A stretch of 21,012 bases of DNA from Rhodanobacteraceae bacterium (GTDB lineage: Bacteria; Pseudomonadota; Gammaproteobacteria; Xanthomonadales; Rhodanobacteraceae). Numbering within the stretch: the stretch's first letter is position 1; every line of letters begins with the position of its first letter. A model generated the notes under the pieces. That model was not told where the DNA came from, did not search any database, and worked only from the letters and a program-made list of their open reading frames with translations. A program made the position numbers and the translations under genes. Below are positions 1 through 8,070 of this stretch, piece after piece. Location of the stretch: positions 1 to 21,012 of the forward strand of contig JAICHS010000010.1 in NCBI GenBank assembly GCA_025924775.1. The letters run 5' to 3'.

Positions 1-1
1 C

Positions 2-1309
2 AGCTCACCCACCCCGATGGTCGAGGGGCGTGATTTCTTCATCAACGACATCCTGAAAAAGTACGCTGGCAAGCGCATCGAACCGGAGCCGATGGATGCC
101 GAGGCGCCGCTGTTTCTGATGTATTCCAGCGGCACCACCGGCAAACCCAAGGGTTGCCAGCACCGCACCGGCGGGTACCTTGCGTACGTCACCGGCACCT
201 CGAAATACATCCAGGACATCCATCCCAGCGATACCTACTGGTGCATGGCCGACATCGGCTGGATCACCGGGCATTCCTACATCGTGTACGGACCGCTGGC
301 GCTGGCCGCGACCAGCGTGATGTACGAGGGCGTGCCGACCTACCCCGACCTGAACCGGCCGTGGCGCATCGCCGAGCGTCTGGGCGTCAACATTTTCCAT
401 ACCTCGCCGACAGCCGTGCGCGCGCTGCGCCGGCTGGGTCCTGATGCGCCCATCCACGGGCCGCAGAAGTTCAAGCACATGACCACCGTGGGCGAACCGA
501 TCGAGCCGAGTGCGTGGCACTGGTACTTCGACCAGGTCGGCAAGGGCCAAGCCGTCATCTGCGACACGTGGTGGCAGACCGAGAACGGCGGCTTCCTGTG
601 CAGCACGATCCCGGCGCTCGACCCCATGAAACCCGGCAGCGCGGGGCCGGCCTTGCCGGGCATCTATCCGATCATCCTCGACGATGAGGGCAAGGAGCTG
701 CCCAAGGGCTGCGGGCGCGCGGGCAACATGTGCATCCGCAACCCATGGCCGGGCATCATCCAGACGGTCTGGGGCGACGACAAGCGCTTCGTGGAAACCT
801 ACTACAAGCGTTTCTGCAAGAACCCCAAGAGCCACGACTGGCGCGACTGGCCGTACATGTCGGGCGATGGCGCGACGGACGCCGCGGATGGTTACTACCG
901 CATCCTCGGGCGCATCGACGACGTCATCAATGTCTCGGGCCACCGGCTCGGAACCAAGGAGCTCGAAAACGCCTGCCTGACCGTATCCGGCGTGGCGGAG
1001 GCGGCGGTGGTGCCGGTCGCCGACGAGGTCAAGGGCAAGGTGCCGGAAGTGTATGTGTCCGTCCCGGCGGGCACCAAGGACACCCAGGCGGTCGCAAACC
1101 AGGTGGTCGAGGCCTGCGAGACCATCATCGGCAAGATCGCACGACCGTCGAAGGTCCACGTCGTGCCCGACATGCCCAAGACCCGCTCCGGCAAGATCAT
1201 GCGACGCGTGTTGGCGTCGATTTCCAACCATCGCGACATCGGCGATGTGACGACACTCGCCAATCCGGAAATCGTCGAGAAGATCCGCGTGCAGGTGCAG
1301 GGCAAATAA
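2..1309 (+). CDS. acs: Acetyl-CoA synthetase-type acyl-CoA ligase, 5'-truncated by window edge
   Basis: AMP-forming ligase that activates acetate (or a related short acid) to acyl-AMP and then acyl-CoA in the cytoplasm. The frame is open from base 2, so the start lies outside the window; about 435 of the family's usual ~650 residues are present. Visible motifs, numbered from the Met at 17: the adenylate-forming P-loop YSSGTTGKPKG near residue 36, DTWWQTE near 185 (the tryptophan pair that narrows the acyl pocket in acetyl-CoA synthetases), YMSGDG, NVSGHRLGT, and the C-terminal TRSGKIMRR whose lysine (codon 1193-1195) is the adenylation-step residue and the acetylation site in Salmonella Acs. 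It has WWQTENGG where E. coli Acs has WWQTETGG, and an insertion (CKNPKSHDWRDWP) before SGDG, so it belongs to a divergent Acs clade. Substrate is therefore less certain than family; propionate is an alternative. Confidence 0.9.
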   Translation, partial: SSPTPMVEGRDFFINDILKKYAGKRIEPEPMDAEAPLFLMYSSGTTGKPKGCQHRTGGYLAYVTGTSKYIQDIHPSDTYWCMADIGWITGHSYIVYGPLALAATSVMYEGVPTYPDLNRPWRIAERLGVNIFHTSPTAVRALRRLGPDAPIHGPQKFKHMTTVGEPIEPSAWHWYFDQVGKGQAVICDTWWQTENGGFLCSTIPALDPMKPGSAGPALPGIYPIILDDEGKELPKGCGRAGNMCIRNPWPGIIQTVWGDDKRFVETYYKRFCKNPKSHDWRDWPYMSGDGATDAADGYYRILGRIDDVINVSGHRLGTKELENACLTVSGVAEAAVVPVADEVKGKVPEVYVSVPAGTKDTQAVANQVVEACETIIGKIARPSKVHVVPDMPKTRSGKIMRRVLASISNHRDIGDVTTLANPEIVEKIRVQVQGK

Positions 1310-1423
1310 GGCCCGGCCGGCTTGCCAACGACCGGCGGCGCCCGCATGTTGAATGCTGGCGTCGCCGTGAGCGCGCGGCGCGCGACAATGGTCGGGTCGA
1401 GACGAAACGGGATCCAGGCAACC

Positions 1424-1654
1424 ATGGGACAGCCGACTGCAAAAGCCGCGGCGGAAGCCGTGCGGAACGCCTGCCTGCAGGCGGCGCTGGATGGCTATGA
1501 GCGGGCAGGCATGGGCGGGCTTTGCGAAGAAGGCCGCTGGGAGATGGTGGTGGACGCCATCCGGTCACTCGATGTTGAACGCGTGCTGGCGGGTTTGCGG
1601 GAATCGCCTGAGGCGACGGGTCATCCAGCCGCGGGAGGCCGCCGCTCCGGGTGA
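1424..1654 (+). CDS. Small conserved-type hypothetical protein (76 aa)
   Basis: A short protein beginning MGQPTAKAAAEAV, predicted mostly helical and soluble, with the distinctive segment GYERAGMGGLCEEGRWE followed by a second helix and a low-complexity Gly/Ala/Arg tail. I have a general memory of small proteobacterial proteins with a similar 'GLC.EGRWE' segment but no function for them. The ATG at 1424 was chosen over the upstream ATG at 1322 because the preceding 34 codons look like untranslated GC-rich sequence and an AGG lies just upstream. It sits 114 bases after the ligase gene on the same strand and converges with rapA. There is no signal peptide or membrane segment. The last ~15 residues look poorly constrained. 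Confidence 0.6.
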   Translation: MGQPTAKAAAEAVRNACLQAALDGYERAGMGGLCEEGRWEMVVDAIRSLDVERVLAGLRESPEATGHPAAGGRRSG

Positions 1655-1716
1655 CTTCGGACGCAGGCGGCAACCATTTGACGGACGGAACCAGGCTGCG
1701 CGCGGTTGCGCAATGT

Positions 1717-4548
1717 TCAACGCAGGCTGAGGAAATCGGCACTCACCGCCATCCGCACCGCATCGAGACGCGGGCGCGCCTTGGCGAGCGCGGCCAAGGT
1801 CGCGTCGCGATCGGCCTCGGCACCGGCAATTTCCGCGGGGGTGACGGAAGCATTGATGGCTGCAAGCGCGTGCAGGCGCTGCACGCGCGCGTCCAGCACC
1901 TGATGGGCTTGTGCCGTGGCTGAGCCGGTGATGTCGAGTGCGCGTTCGGCCGCCAGCGCATCGGCGCGCTCCAGCATGGGCGGTACCAGTTGCGCGAGGT
2001 AGCGGCGGTAACGTGAGATGTCGAGCGTGCGTTCGCGCGCGCGCGCCAGCGAGCCGGCCGACGGCGCGTAGTCGCGCTCCATCAGGCGGGAATCGATGCA
2101 TACCGCCACGGGCGTGGGTGGCAGGTGGCGCGGAATGTCCAGACGCACGTTGGCGACGCACTCCACCAGGTACACCGCTTCCAGCAGCACGCTGCGTGGC
2201 GGCAGGGCCGGATCCACCAGGAATGCGGCGTTGCCGAATTCGCCGGCGAGCAGCAGGTCGAAGGCACCCGCGACCAGCGGGTGATCCATCCGCAGCAGGT
2301 CCAGGTCCTCGCGCGCCAGTGCGACGCGCCGATTGAACGTCACGCGACGCGGGCCATCGGTGAATCCGGTCAGGGCATCGGTGGACAGGAATTCGGGATC
2401 AAGCACGACGCTGCCGTCATCGAGATCCTCCGCGTGTACGCCGAATGGTTCGAAACATTGCTGCATCAGGGCGTGTGTCGCAACGTCCGTATCCGCCGCG
2501 CGCATGGCCGCCAACAGCAAGCCGCCGCCGGCGTGTTGCGCCGCGAGTTCCAGCAGGCGGTCGCGGCCATCGCGAACGGCGTCGGACAGTGCGGCATGCG
2601 TGGCTGCGGTGGCCGCGATCAGGCTATCCAGTTCCGGATCGTCCGATTCCCCGGCGCGTGCGTGCGCACGCGCCACGCGCACGATGTCCGCACCGAACCG
2701 GCGCAGCAGTTCGCGGCCGTCCGCCGGGCACTCGCGTAGTACCCGGGTACCATCGGCGTGCCAGCGGGCCAGCACCTCCTGCGCACTATCCGGTACGCAC
2801 GCCACGTGCAGGACGATGGCGTGTTGCTGGCCGATGCGATCGAGGCGTCCAATACGTTGTTCGATCAGGTCGGGGTCGAGTGGCAGGTCCCACAGCACCA
2901 GGTGGTGGGCGAACTGGAAATTGCGGCCTTCCGAGCCGATTTCGGAGCACAGCAGCAGGCGGGCGCCGCTGGGTTGCGCGAACCAGGCCGCGGCACGATC
3001 GCGCTGCAGCAGCGTCATGTCGGAATGGAAACTGGCGATCGGCGCGCCGGTGCGCGTGCGCAGCGCGGCGGCGATGGCCTCGACCTTGGCCCGCGTAGTG
3101 GCGATCAGCAGGAACTTGTCGTCGGGGTGCGCATCCAGCAGCGCGACCAGCCAGGCGATGCGTGCATCGTCGGCGTAATCGAATGCGCGTTGCGTGGCGG
3201 TGGTGTCGTGCATGTCGTCTTCGAATTCGGCCAGCAGGCGCGCCTGCCGGGTCTCCGACGGTTCGACGTCGATCCGGTCCACGGCCAGTTCGCGCTGCGG
3301 GAAGCCACCGACGGCCGCGCGCCGGTTGCGGTACATCACGCGGCCGGTGCCGTGCCGGTCGATCAGCGCCGCCAGCAACTCCGCGGCGCGCGCGGGGTAG
3401 GCCGCGACCAACGCGTGCAGGGCCGGATCGTTCGGGAACCGTTCGTGCAGTTCCGCGCGCGCGTCCGCGTCCAGCGGCTGCACACCGGCGATGCGTTCGG
3501 CGATGGGCGACAGCTGTGCGTAGTGCTCCGCTTCCGTGAGGTAGCGATCGAGATCGCTGAAACGGGCCGGATCCAGCAGCCGCAGGCGCGCGAAGTGCGC
3601 GCGGCGCCCCAGTTGCTCGGGGGTGGCGGTCAAAAGCATGACGCTGGGGGTGGCGACGGCCAGTGCCTCGATCGCGAGGTACTCGGGGCTTGCGGCCTCC
3701 GGGGTCCATTCCAGGTGGTGCGCTTCGTCCACGACCAGCATGTCCCAGCCCGCGGCGCGCGCCTCGTCCAGGCGGCCCGGCGCGTGCGTCAGCCAGGCGA
3801 GTGAAACGATGGCGAGTTGTTCGTCGAGGAACGGGTTGTGGCCGGGATCGGACGCCAGCGTCGCGGTGCAGCGCTCTTCGTCGATGATCGCGAAGGCCAG
3901 CTGGAAACGCCGGCGCATTTCCACGAACCACTGAACCAGCAATGCATCCGGCAACACCACCAGCACGCGCGTGGCGCGACCGGTGGCCAGCATGCGTGCG
4001 ACCAGCATGCCGGCCTCGATGGTCTTGCCGAGCCCGGCCTCGTCGGCCAGCAGGGCGCGCGGGTGCTCGCGCTCCATGCACGCGGCCACCACGCCAAGCT
4101 GGTGCGGCAGCAGGTCGATGCGCGCTGACAGGATGCCCCAGGCGTCGGAGTGGCGCGCGGCGGCACGCGCCACCAGCGCCTGCTTGCGCAGTTCGTACAG
4201 GTGAGGCTTGTCCACGCGTGCGGAGATCAGGCGCGCATCGGCCTGCGACAGCGACTGCTCGTCGTCGAGCTGGCCTTCGCCCAGCTCGCGTTTTTCGCCC
4301 GAGTACACCAGCAGGCCGTCGCGCAGGTCGATGCGTTCGACCACGAATGCGATCCCGCGGCCCGCGACGCGCTGGCCGACGCGAAAGCTGGCGCGCGCCA
4401 GCGGGGCGCCTTGGGTGGAGTAGTTGCGCACCACGCCGGCCTTTGCGTACAGCATCTGCAAGGCGCGCTCGTCGCAACGCAGAACCGTGCCGAGACCGAG
4501 TTCGGGCTCCGCTTCGGAAACCCAGCGTTGGCCCGGAATGAAGTTCAT
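1717..4548 (-). CDS. rapA: RNA polymerase-associated protein RapA (SWI2/SNF2 ATPase)
   Basis: RapA (HepA) binds RNA polymerase and uses ATP hydrolysis to recycle it from stalled post-termination complexes. The 943 residues are close to E. coli RapA (968). The N-terminal part (about 1-110, starting MNFIPGQRWVSEAEPELGLG) matches the tandem Tudor/KOW-like region of RapA. The helicase core follows: Walker A DEAGLGKTIEAG (169-180), motif II DEAHH (274-278), motif III LLTATP (305-310), motif V GSEGRNFQ (538-545) and motif VI EQRIGRLDRIGQ (563-574). The rest is the RapA-specific C-terminal region. All catalytic motifs are intact. The ATG at 4548 gives the expected RapA N-terminus. It is a single-gene unit with its own likely promoter, convergent with the small gene ending at 1654. 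Confidence 0.96.
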   Translation of the reverse strand: MNFIPGQRWVSEAEPELGLGTVLRCDERALQMLYAKAGVVRNYSTQGAPLARASFRVGQRVAGRGIAFVVERIDLRDGLLVYSGEKRELGEGQLDDEQSLSQADARLISARVDKPHLYELRKQALVARAAARHSDAWGILSARIDLLPHQLGVVAACMEREHPRALLADEAGLGKTIEAGMLVARMLATGRATRVLVVLPDALLVQWFVEMRRRFQLAFAIIDEERCTATLASDPGHNPFLDEQLAIVSLAWLTHAPGRLDEARAAGWDMLVVDEAHHLEWTPEAASPEYLAIEALAVATPSVMLLTATPEQLGRRAHFARLRLLDPARFSDLDRYLTEAEHYAQLSPIAERIAGVQPLDADARAELHERFPNDPALHALVAAYPARAAELLAALIDRHGTGRVMYRNRRAAVGGFPQRELAVDRIDVEPSETRQARLLAEFEDDMHDTTATQRAFDYADDARIAWLVALLDAHPDDKFLLIATTRAKVEAIAAALRTRTGAPIASFHSDMTLLQRDRAAAWFAQPSGARLLLCSEIGSEGRNFQFAHHLVLWDLPLDPDLIEQRIGRLDRIGQQHAIVLHVACVPDSAQEVLARWHADGTRVLRECPADGRELLRRFGADIVRVARAHARAGESDDPELDSLIAATAATHAALSDAVRDGRDRLLELAAQHAGGGLLLAAMRAADTDVATHALMQQCFEPFGVHAEDLDDGSVVLDPEFLSTDALTGFTDGPRRVTFNRRVALAREDLDLLRMDHPLVAGAFDLLLAGEFGNAAFLVDPALPPRSVLLEAVYLVECVANVRLDIPRHLPPTPVAVCIDSRLMERDYAPSAGSLARARERTLDISRYRRYLAQLVPPMLERADALAAERALDITGSATAQAHQVLDARVQRLHALAAINASVTPAEIAGAEADRDATLAALAKARPRLDAVRMAVSADFLSLR

Positions 4549-4577
4549 TGCAGCCTTGCCGTTGATGAAAGCCGCGT

Positions 4578-4607
4578 ATTATCGCGCGTCGAGCCGTCGC
4601 GTGCCGA
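4578..4607 (-). promoter_or_regulatory. Putative sigma-70 promoter of rapA
   Basis: On the minus strand a -35-like TCGGCA (4602-4607) and a -10-like GATAAT (4578-4583, 5 of 6 matches to TATAAT) are separated by 18 bases. They would give a leader of roughly 25 nt before the rapA ATG. The -10 is good and the -35 is weak. The rest of the 180-base gap (4549-4728) shows no gene or convincing terminator. Confidence 0.35.
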
Positions 4608-4728
4608 GTGCTGGGTGCCTGCTTTTGTGAAAAGTCAGGCCAGGGAAGGTCATTTTGGTCTTCACGAAGTGGCGAGCGTCAGGTGATGCAGAAGTTGGCG
4701 GTGCAGCGGTCAGGGATGATCGCAATAC

Positions 4729-5406
4729 TTATGTTTCCGACCACCCGCGCAGCAGGTTGTGATACACGCCGGTGAGCTGCTTGACCGCATCCGCGTCGGC
4801 ATTGCGGGCGGTGAGTTGGCGGATCGCTGCGTCGAGTTGCAGCAGGGTCCGTCGTTGCGCCTCGTCACGCACCAGGCTCTGGATCCAGAAAAACGCCGCG
4901 ACCCGCGCGCCGCGGGTGACCGCCTCGACGCGATGCAGGCTGCTGGCGGGATACACGATGGCATCGCCGGCCGGCAGCTTGACCTCGTGTTCGCCATAGG
5001 TGTCCGCAACGATCAATTCACCGCCGTCGTAGGTTGCCGGCTCGGCCAGGAACAGCGTGCAGGCGATGTCGCTGCGCAGCTGGCTGCCGTCGGCGAGCGC
5101 CATCACGGCGCCGTCGATGTGCGCGCCGTAGTGGCCGCCGTCGGCGTAACGGTTGAAGCGCGGCGGCAGAACCTTCACCGGCAGCGTGGCCGCGTGGAAC
5201 ACCATGTGGCGCGCGCACGCGGACAGCACCTCGCGCCCGAGCTGCGCGCGCAGGGGCGAGGCGTCCGGCAGTTGCTGGTTGCGCTTGACCTTGGCGCCCT
5301 GCGGGCCGACCGTCTCGCGGCCGTCGGTCCACGTGGCGGCGTCCAGCTGCGCACGCATTCGCGCGGCGGTTGCCGCATCCAGCACGTTTTCGATGTGCAG
5401 CAGCAT
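4729..5406 (-). CDS. piuC: PKHD-type Fe(II)/2-oxoglutarate hydroxylase PiuC/YbiX
   Basis: Member of the YbiX/PiuC family of Fe(II)- and 2-oxoglutarate-dependent dioxygenases, usually encoded beside Fiu/PiuA siderophore receptors. The exact substrate is not established. At 225 aa it has the family's typical length. The iron ligands are visible: H96 and D98 in HYGAHIDGA, and H158 in SSLHRVEAV; R168 in TRGARVAAFFWIQS is the expected 2-oxoglutarate-binding arginine. The N-terminus MLLHIENVLD is typical of the family. There is no signal peptide, so the protein is cytoplasmic. It starts 4 nt after the stop of the receptor gene, so the two are almost certainly co-transcribed and iron-regulated through the Fur-like site upstream of the receptor. 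Confidence 0.94.
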   Translation of the reverse strand: MLLHIENVLDAATAARMRAQLDAATWTDGRETVGPQGAKVKRNQQLPDASPLRAQLGREVLSACARHMVFHAATLPVKVLPPRFNRYADGGHYGAHIDGAVMALADGSQLRSDIACTLFLAEPATYDGGELIVADTYGEHEVKLPAGDAIVYPASSLHRVEAVTRGARVAAFFWIQSLVRDEAQRRTLLQLDAAIRQLTARNADADAVKQLTGVYHNLLRGWSET

Positions 5407-5410
5407 CAGG

Positions 5411-7762
5411 TCAGAACTTCAGGTTGAGGGTCAACAGCGCGGACCGGGGTGCGCCGGGCGTGTAGCGGTAGCCGCTTTTGTTGATCGCGGCGACGTAATT
5501 TTTGTCGAACAGATTGTAGACGTTGAGCTGCAGCGACGCGTGCCGGTTGATGCCATAGCTGGCCATGGCATCGACGACCCAGTAGGCCCTGGTGGATTGC
5601 GGGGTACCGATGGCGCCGTCATGGCCGCGTTGCATGGCGCCCGAATGGCGGGCACCCGCGCCCAGCGTCAGGTGGTGCGGCAGTTTCCACGTGGACCACG
5701 CGGTGAAGGAACTTTTGGGCGTGTAGGCCAGCGTGTTCGAGCCGTTGGCCGCGGGCGCGGAAGGCGAGGTGGAGCTGCTGGTGACGCCGGCATCTGCATG
5801 GGTGTTGAGCCGTGTGTAGCCCGCGCTGACGGCCCAGCTGCGCGTGATCTGCCCAACCGCGCCAACCTCGATGCCCGCGACGCGTTCGCGGCCGATCTGG
5901 TAGTACTGCAGGTCAAGCGGGTCCTGCACCACGAGATTGCTCACGACGGTGCGGAACAGCGCGGCGGACAACCGCAGCTGGCCGTCCAGCACGTTCCATT
6001 TGGTGCCGACTTCCAGCGTACGCGCCTTCTGCGGCGAGAAGACCGGGTTGTCGGCGTTGCTGGCCGAAGCACTGAACGCGAGGTGGTTGCCACCGGGCGG
6101 TTCGCTGGCTGTCGCGAAGTCGGCGTACACGCTGCCGTTGGCGGCGGGCTTGTACACCAGACCCAGCTTGTAGCTCACGAGGTTGCCTTGCTTGTCGGCG
6201 TCCATCCCTGGCACCGGGGCGCCAGTCGTCAGGTCGCCGCAGGCAGGGTTGCCACGCCTGCCACAGATCACGACGTTGCGGAAGTTGGTGCGGTAGTGGT
6301 CCAGGCGGCCGCCCGCGGTCAGCAGCCAGCGCTCGCCGAAGTGCAGCGTGTCGAACGCATAGATGCCGGCGGTATCGGTACGCCCGCGGCTCCAGGTGCC
6401 GTTGTCGCCGGTGACGAGGCCCGTGGCGGTGGCCGAATCGGGGTGGTAGAGGTTGGCAGGCGACCACGCGCTGCCATCCAGCGCGCCGTAGCCGCCCGTG
6501 CCGACTTCCTCACGCGTCAGTTCGAGGCCGGTGCTGAGATCGTGCTCGACGCCGCCAGTGTTGAAATGCGTCAACAGGTTGGCCTGGTTGGTGAGGACGC
6601 GGTTGGTCTGGTCCCGGAAAGTTGGATTGCTGCGCGCGAGCGTCCACGTGGAAGGATCCAGCGGGTCGGGCGTGAGCAGGTTGGCCGTGTTGCCCATGAA
6701 CGAAGTCAGCAGGTAGTTTTCCTGGGTGCGGCCCCAGCGCAGGGTGTCGGTAAGCGTCGCATTGGCGGAAAACTCGTGGTGCACGGTCAGCGTCAGCATG
6801 TCGGCCTTGACGTGGTCGTGGTCGGCATCGGTGCCATAGAAGTTGGAAGGGTCGACCTTGGCTGCCGCCGTCAGGAACGGGCGCGCGGGGTCGGGTGACG
6901 CATAGCCGGGCAGGCCGAGCGTCGGCACGCCGCCATCGGGCACGTTGTCCTGGCTGACGTGCAGGTAGTCGAGGTACACCGTGGTCGACGTGCCCAATCC
7001 GAATGCGAGCGACGGCGCGATGCCCCAACGATCGTTCTGCACGTGGTCGCGGCCGGGAACGCCGCTCGCCTGGCCCATCACGTTGAAGCGGAACGCGGCG
7101 TGTTCGCCGAGCGTCTGGTTCCAGTCGGCAGTGCTGCGTTTCTGGTTCCAGCTGCCGTAGGCCAGCGTTGCCGACACGCCGTTGTCCCGCAGGGGCTGCT
7201 TGCTGACCATGTTGATCGCACCGGTGGGCGTGGTGCGGCCAAACAAGGTGCCGTCGGGCCCCTTGACGACTTCGACCTGCTCGGTGTTGAACACGTCGCG
7301 CGAGATCGAACCGAGGTCGCGCACGCCGTCCACGAATATGCTGCCGGACGCATCAAAGCCGCGCATGTACACCGCGTCGCCGGTGGAGGTGCCGCCGTTC
7401 TCGCCGACGTAGAAGGTGCCGACACCCGGGCTGTTGCGCAGTGCATCGGCAAGCGTGGTGGCGCCTTGCTGCTGGATTATGTCTTTGCCGATCACGTTGA
7501 TGGTCTGGGGCGTGTCCAGCAACGGTTGGGTGAGCTTGGGTGATTGCACCGCGTCGATCTTGTACGGGTTGTAGCGCCCCTTGACGTTGATGGCCGGAAG
7601 CTGCGTCGGCGCGCCGGATGCATCGGCCGCGGATGTAGCGGCGGGAGCACCCGCCGCGAGCGACGGCAGGCCCAGCGCGATGCCGGCCACCAGGGTGGAC
7701 AGCGCGAAAGGCCGCAACGGGGTGCCACGGGAACGGTGTTTGCGATGCCGGATGCCTTGCAT
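5411..7762 (-). CDS. fiu: TonB-dependent catecholate siderophore receptor (Fiu/PiuA type)
   Basis: Outer-membrane beta-barrel that imports ferric catecholate siderophores with energy from TonB-ExbBD. The start at 7762 (783 aa) was chosen because it precedes a basic N-region and hydrophobic signal peptide ending near SLAAGA (residues 33-38). The longer frame upstream adds residues with no signal character. The plug domain lies at about 80-190 and carries the stretch DTPQTINVI, TTLADALRNSPGVGTF, GENGGTSTGDAVYMRGFD and GSIFVDGVRDLGS, which closely resembles E. coli Fiu. The barrel follows and the protein ends ALLTLNLKF with the C-terminal aromatic typical of outer-membrane proteins. It is first in a two-gene unit with piuC, as fiu-ybiX in E. 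coli. Ligand specificity within the catecholates is inferred. AAGG at 7776-7779 is a weak, distant ribosome-binding site. Confidence 0.93.
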   Translation of the reverse strand: MQGIRHRKHRSRGTPLRPFALSTLVAGIALGLPSLAAGAPAATSAADASGAPTQLPAINVKGRYNPYKIDAVQSPKLTQPLLDTPQTINVIGKDIIQQQGATTLADALRNSPGVGTFYVGENGGTSTGDAVYMRGFDASGSIFVDGVRDLGSISRDVFNTEQVEVVKGPDGTLFGRTTPTGAINMVSKQPLRDNGVSATLAYGSWNQKRSTADWNQTLGEHAAFRFNVMGQASGVPGRDHVQNDRWGIAPSLAFGLGTSTTVYLDYLHVSQDNVPDGGVPTLGLPGYASPDPARPFLTAAAKVDPSNFYGTDADHDHVKADMLTLTVHHEFSANATLTDTLRWGRTQENYLLTSFMGNTANLLTPDPLDPSTWTLARSNPTFRDQTNRVLTNQANLLTHFNTGGVEHDLSTGLELTREEVGTGGYGALDGSAWSPANLYHPDSATATGLVTGDNGTWSRGRTDTAGIYAFDTLHFGERWLLTAGGRLDHYRTNFRNVVICGRRGNPACGDLTTGAPVPGMDADKQGNLVSYKLGLVYKPAANGSVYADFATASEPPGGNHLAFSASASNADNPVFSPQKARTLEVGTKWNVLDGQLRLSAALFRTVVSNLVVQDPLDLQYYQIGRERVAGIEVGAVGQITRSWAVSAGYTRLNTHADAGVTSSSTSPSAPAANGSNTLAYTPKSSFTAWSTWKLPHHLTLGAGARHSGAMQRGHDGAIGTPQSTRAYWVVDAMASYGINRHASLQLNVYNLFDKNYVAAINKSGYRYTPGAPRSALLTLNLKF

Positions 7763-7917
7763 GGATGTACGAGCCTTGTCTGGTGTGCGGCAATCCGCGC
7801 CGCGGAGCCGTGATCGGACCGGCGTGGGTGGATTACCGGGTTCCCGTCGCGGCGATATGCCGCAGGCGGCGTGGTTCCGGCTCGCGTCACCACAGGGTGC
7901 TTCCACGCGTCGGATGG
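7763..7917 (-). other. Long 5' leader of the fiu-piuC unit (no gene)
   Basis: This occupies half of the 308-base gene-free stretch 7763-8070; the remainder holds the fiu promoter and the M13 gene's terminator. If transcription starts about 7 bases after the -10 at 7924-7929, about 155 nt precede the fiu ATG. On the minus strand the leader is GC-rich with several short self-complementary pieces. It contains GACGGGAACCCGGTAATCC, loosely like one core piece of a cobalamin riboswitch, but the rest of that consensus is missing. I cannot assign an RNA family. Confidence 0.35.
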
Positions 7918-7923
7918 ACGGCG

Positions 7924-7952
7924 ATACTAAGGCAAATGCGAACGATTCGCAA
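7924..7952 (-). promoter_or_regulatory. Promoter of fiu-piuC overlapped by a Fur-box-like palindrome
   Basis: On the minus strand a -35-like TTGCGA (7947-7952) and a -10-like TAGTAT (7924-7929) are separated by exactly 17 bases, each matching 4 of 6 consensus positions. A perfect inverted repeat TGCGAA-CGA-TTCGCA lies at 7937-7951, covering the -35 and spacer. It fits the 7-1-7 layout of Fur sites (tGATAAT-n-ATTATCa type). Placement over the promoter of a siderophore receptor gene fits iron-dependent repression by Fur. Assignment is by resemblance and context only. Confidence 0.6.
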
Positions 7953-8016
7953 CAACCATATCATCCTTGATGATGGGCGAAACGTTGTTGCGGGCTTCCC
8001 GTGCCGCACGGGGCAC

Positions 8017-8044
8017 AAAAAAGCGCCGCACGGAAGTGCGGCGC
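8017..8044 (-). terminator. Intrinsic terminator of the M13 peptidase gene
   Basis: On the minus strand a perfect 9-bp stem GCGCCGCAC/GTGCGGCGC with loop TTCC is followed directly by six T (8017-8022). It begins 26 bases after the M13 stop codon and separates that gene from the fiu promoter. Confidence 0.9.
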
Positions 8045-8070
8045 TCAAGGGGTGCTGCGGAGCTTTGTGG

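Noticed and set aside
1310..1423. GCCGG/CCGGC inverted repeat as terminator of the acetyl-CoA synthetase gene
   Set aside because: The stem is 5 bp with a long loop and no following T-run.
5153..6898. Long plus-strand open frame (about 580 codons) opposite piuC and fiu
   Set aside because: It is antisense to two clearly recognised genes, has no recognisable domain, and shows the Arg/Val/Gln bias of a shadow frame.
7800..7845. Cobalamin-riboswitch-like piece GACGGGAACCCGGTAATCC in the fiu leader
   Set aside because: The B12 box (GCCACTG) and the CCCCGC segment of the consensus are missing, and the receptor is a catecholate rather than a vitamin B12 type. Probably chance.
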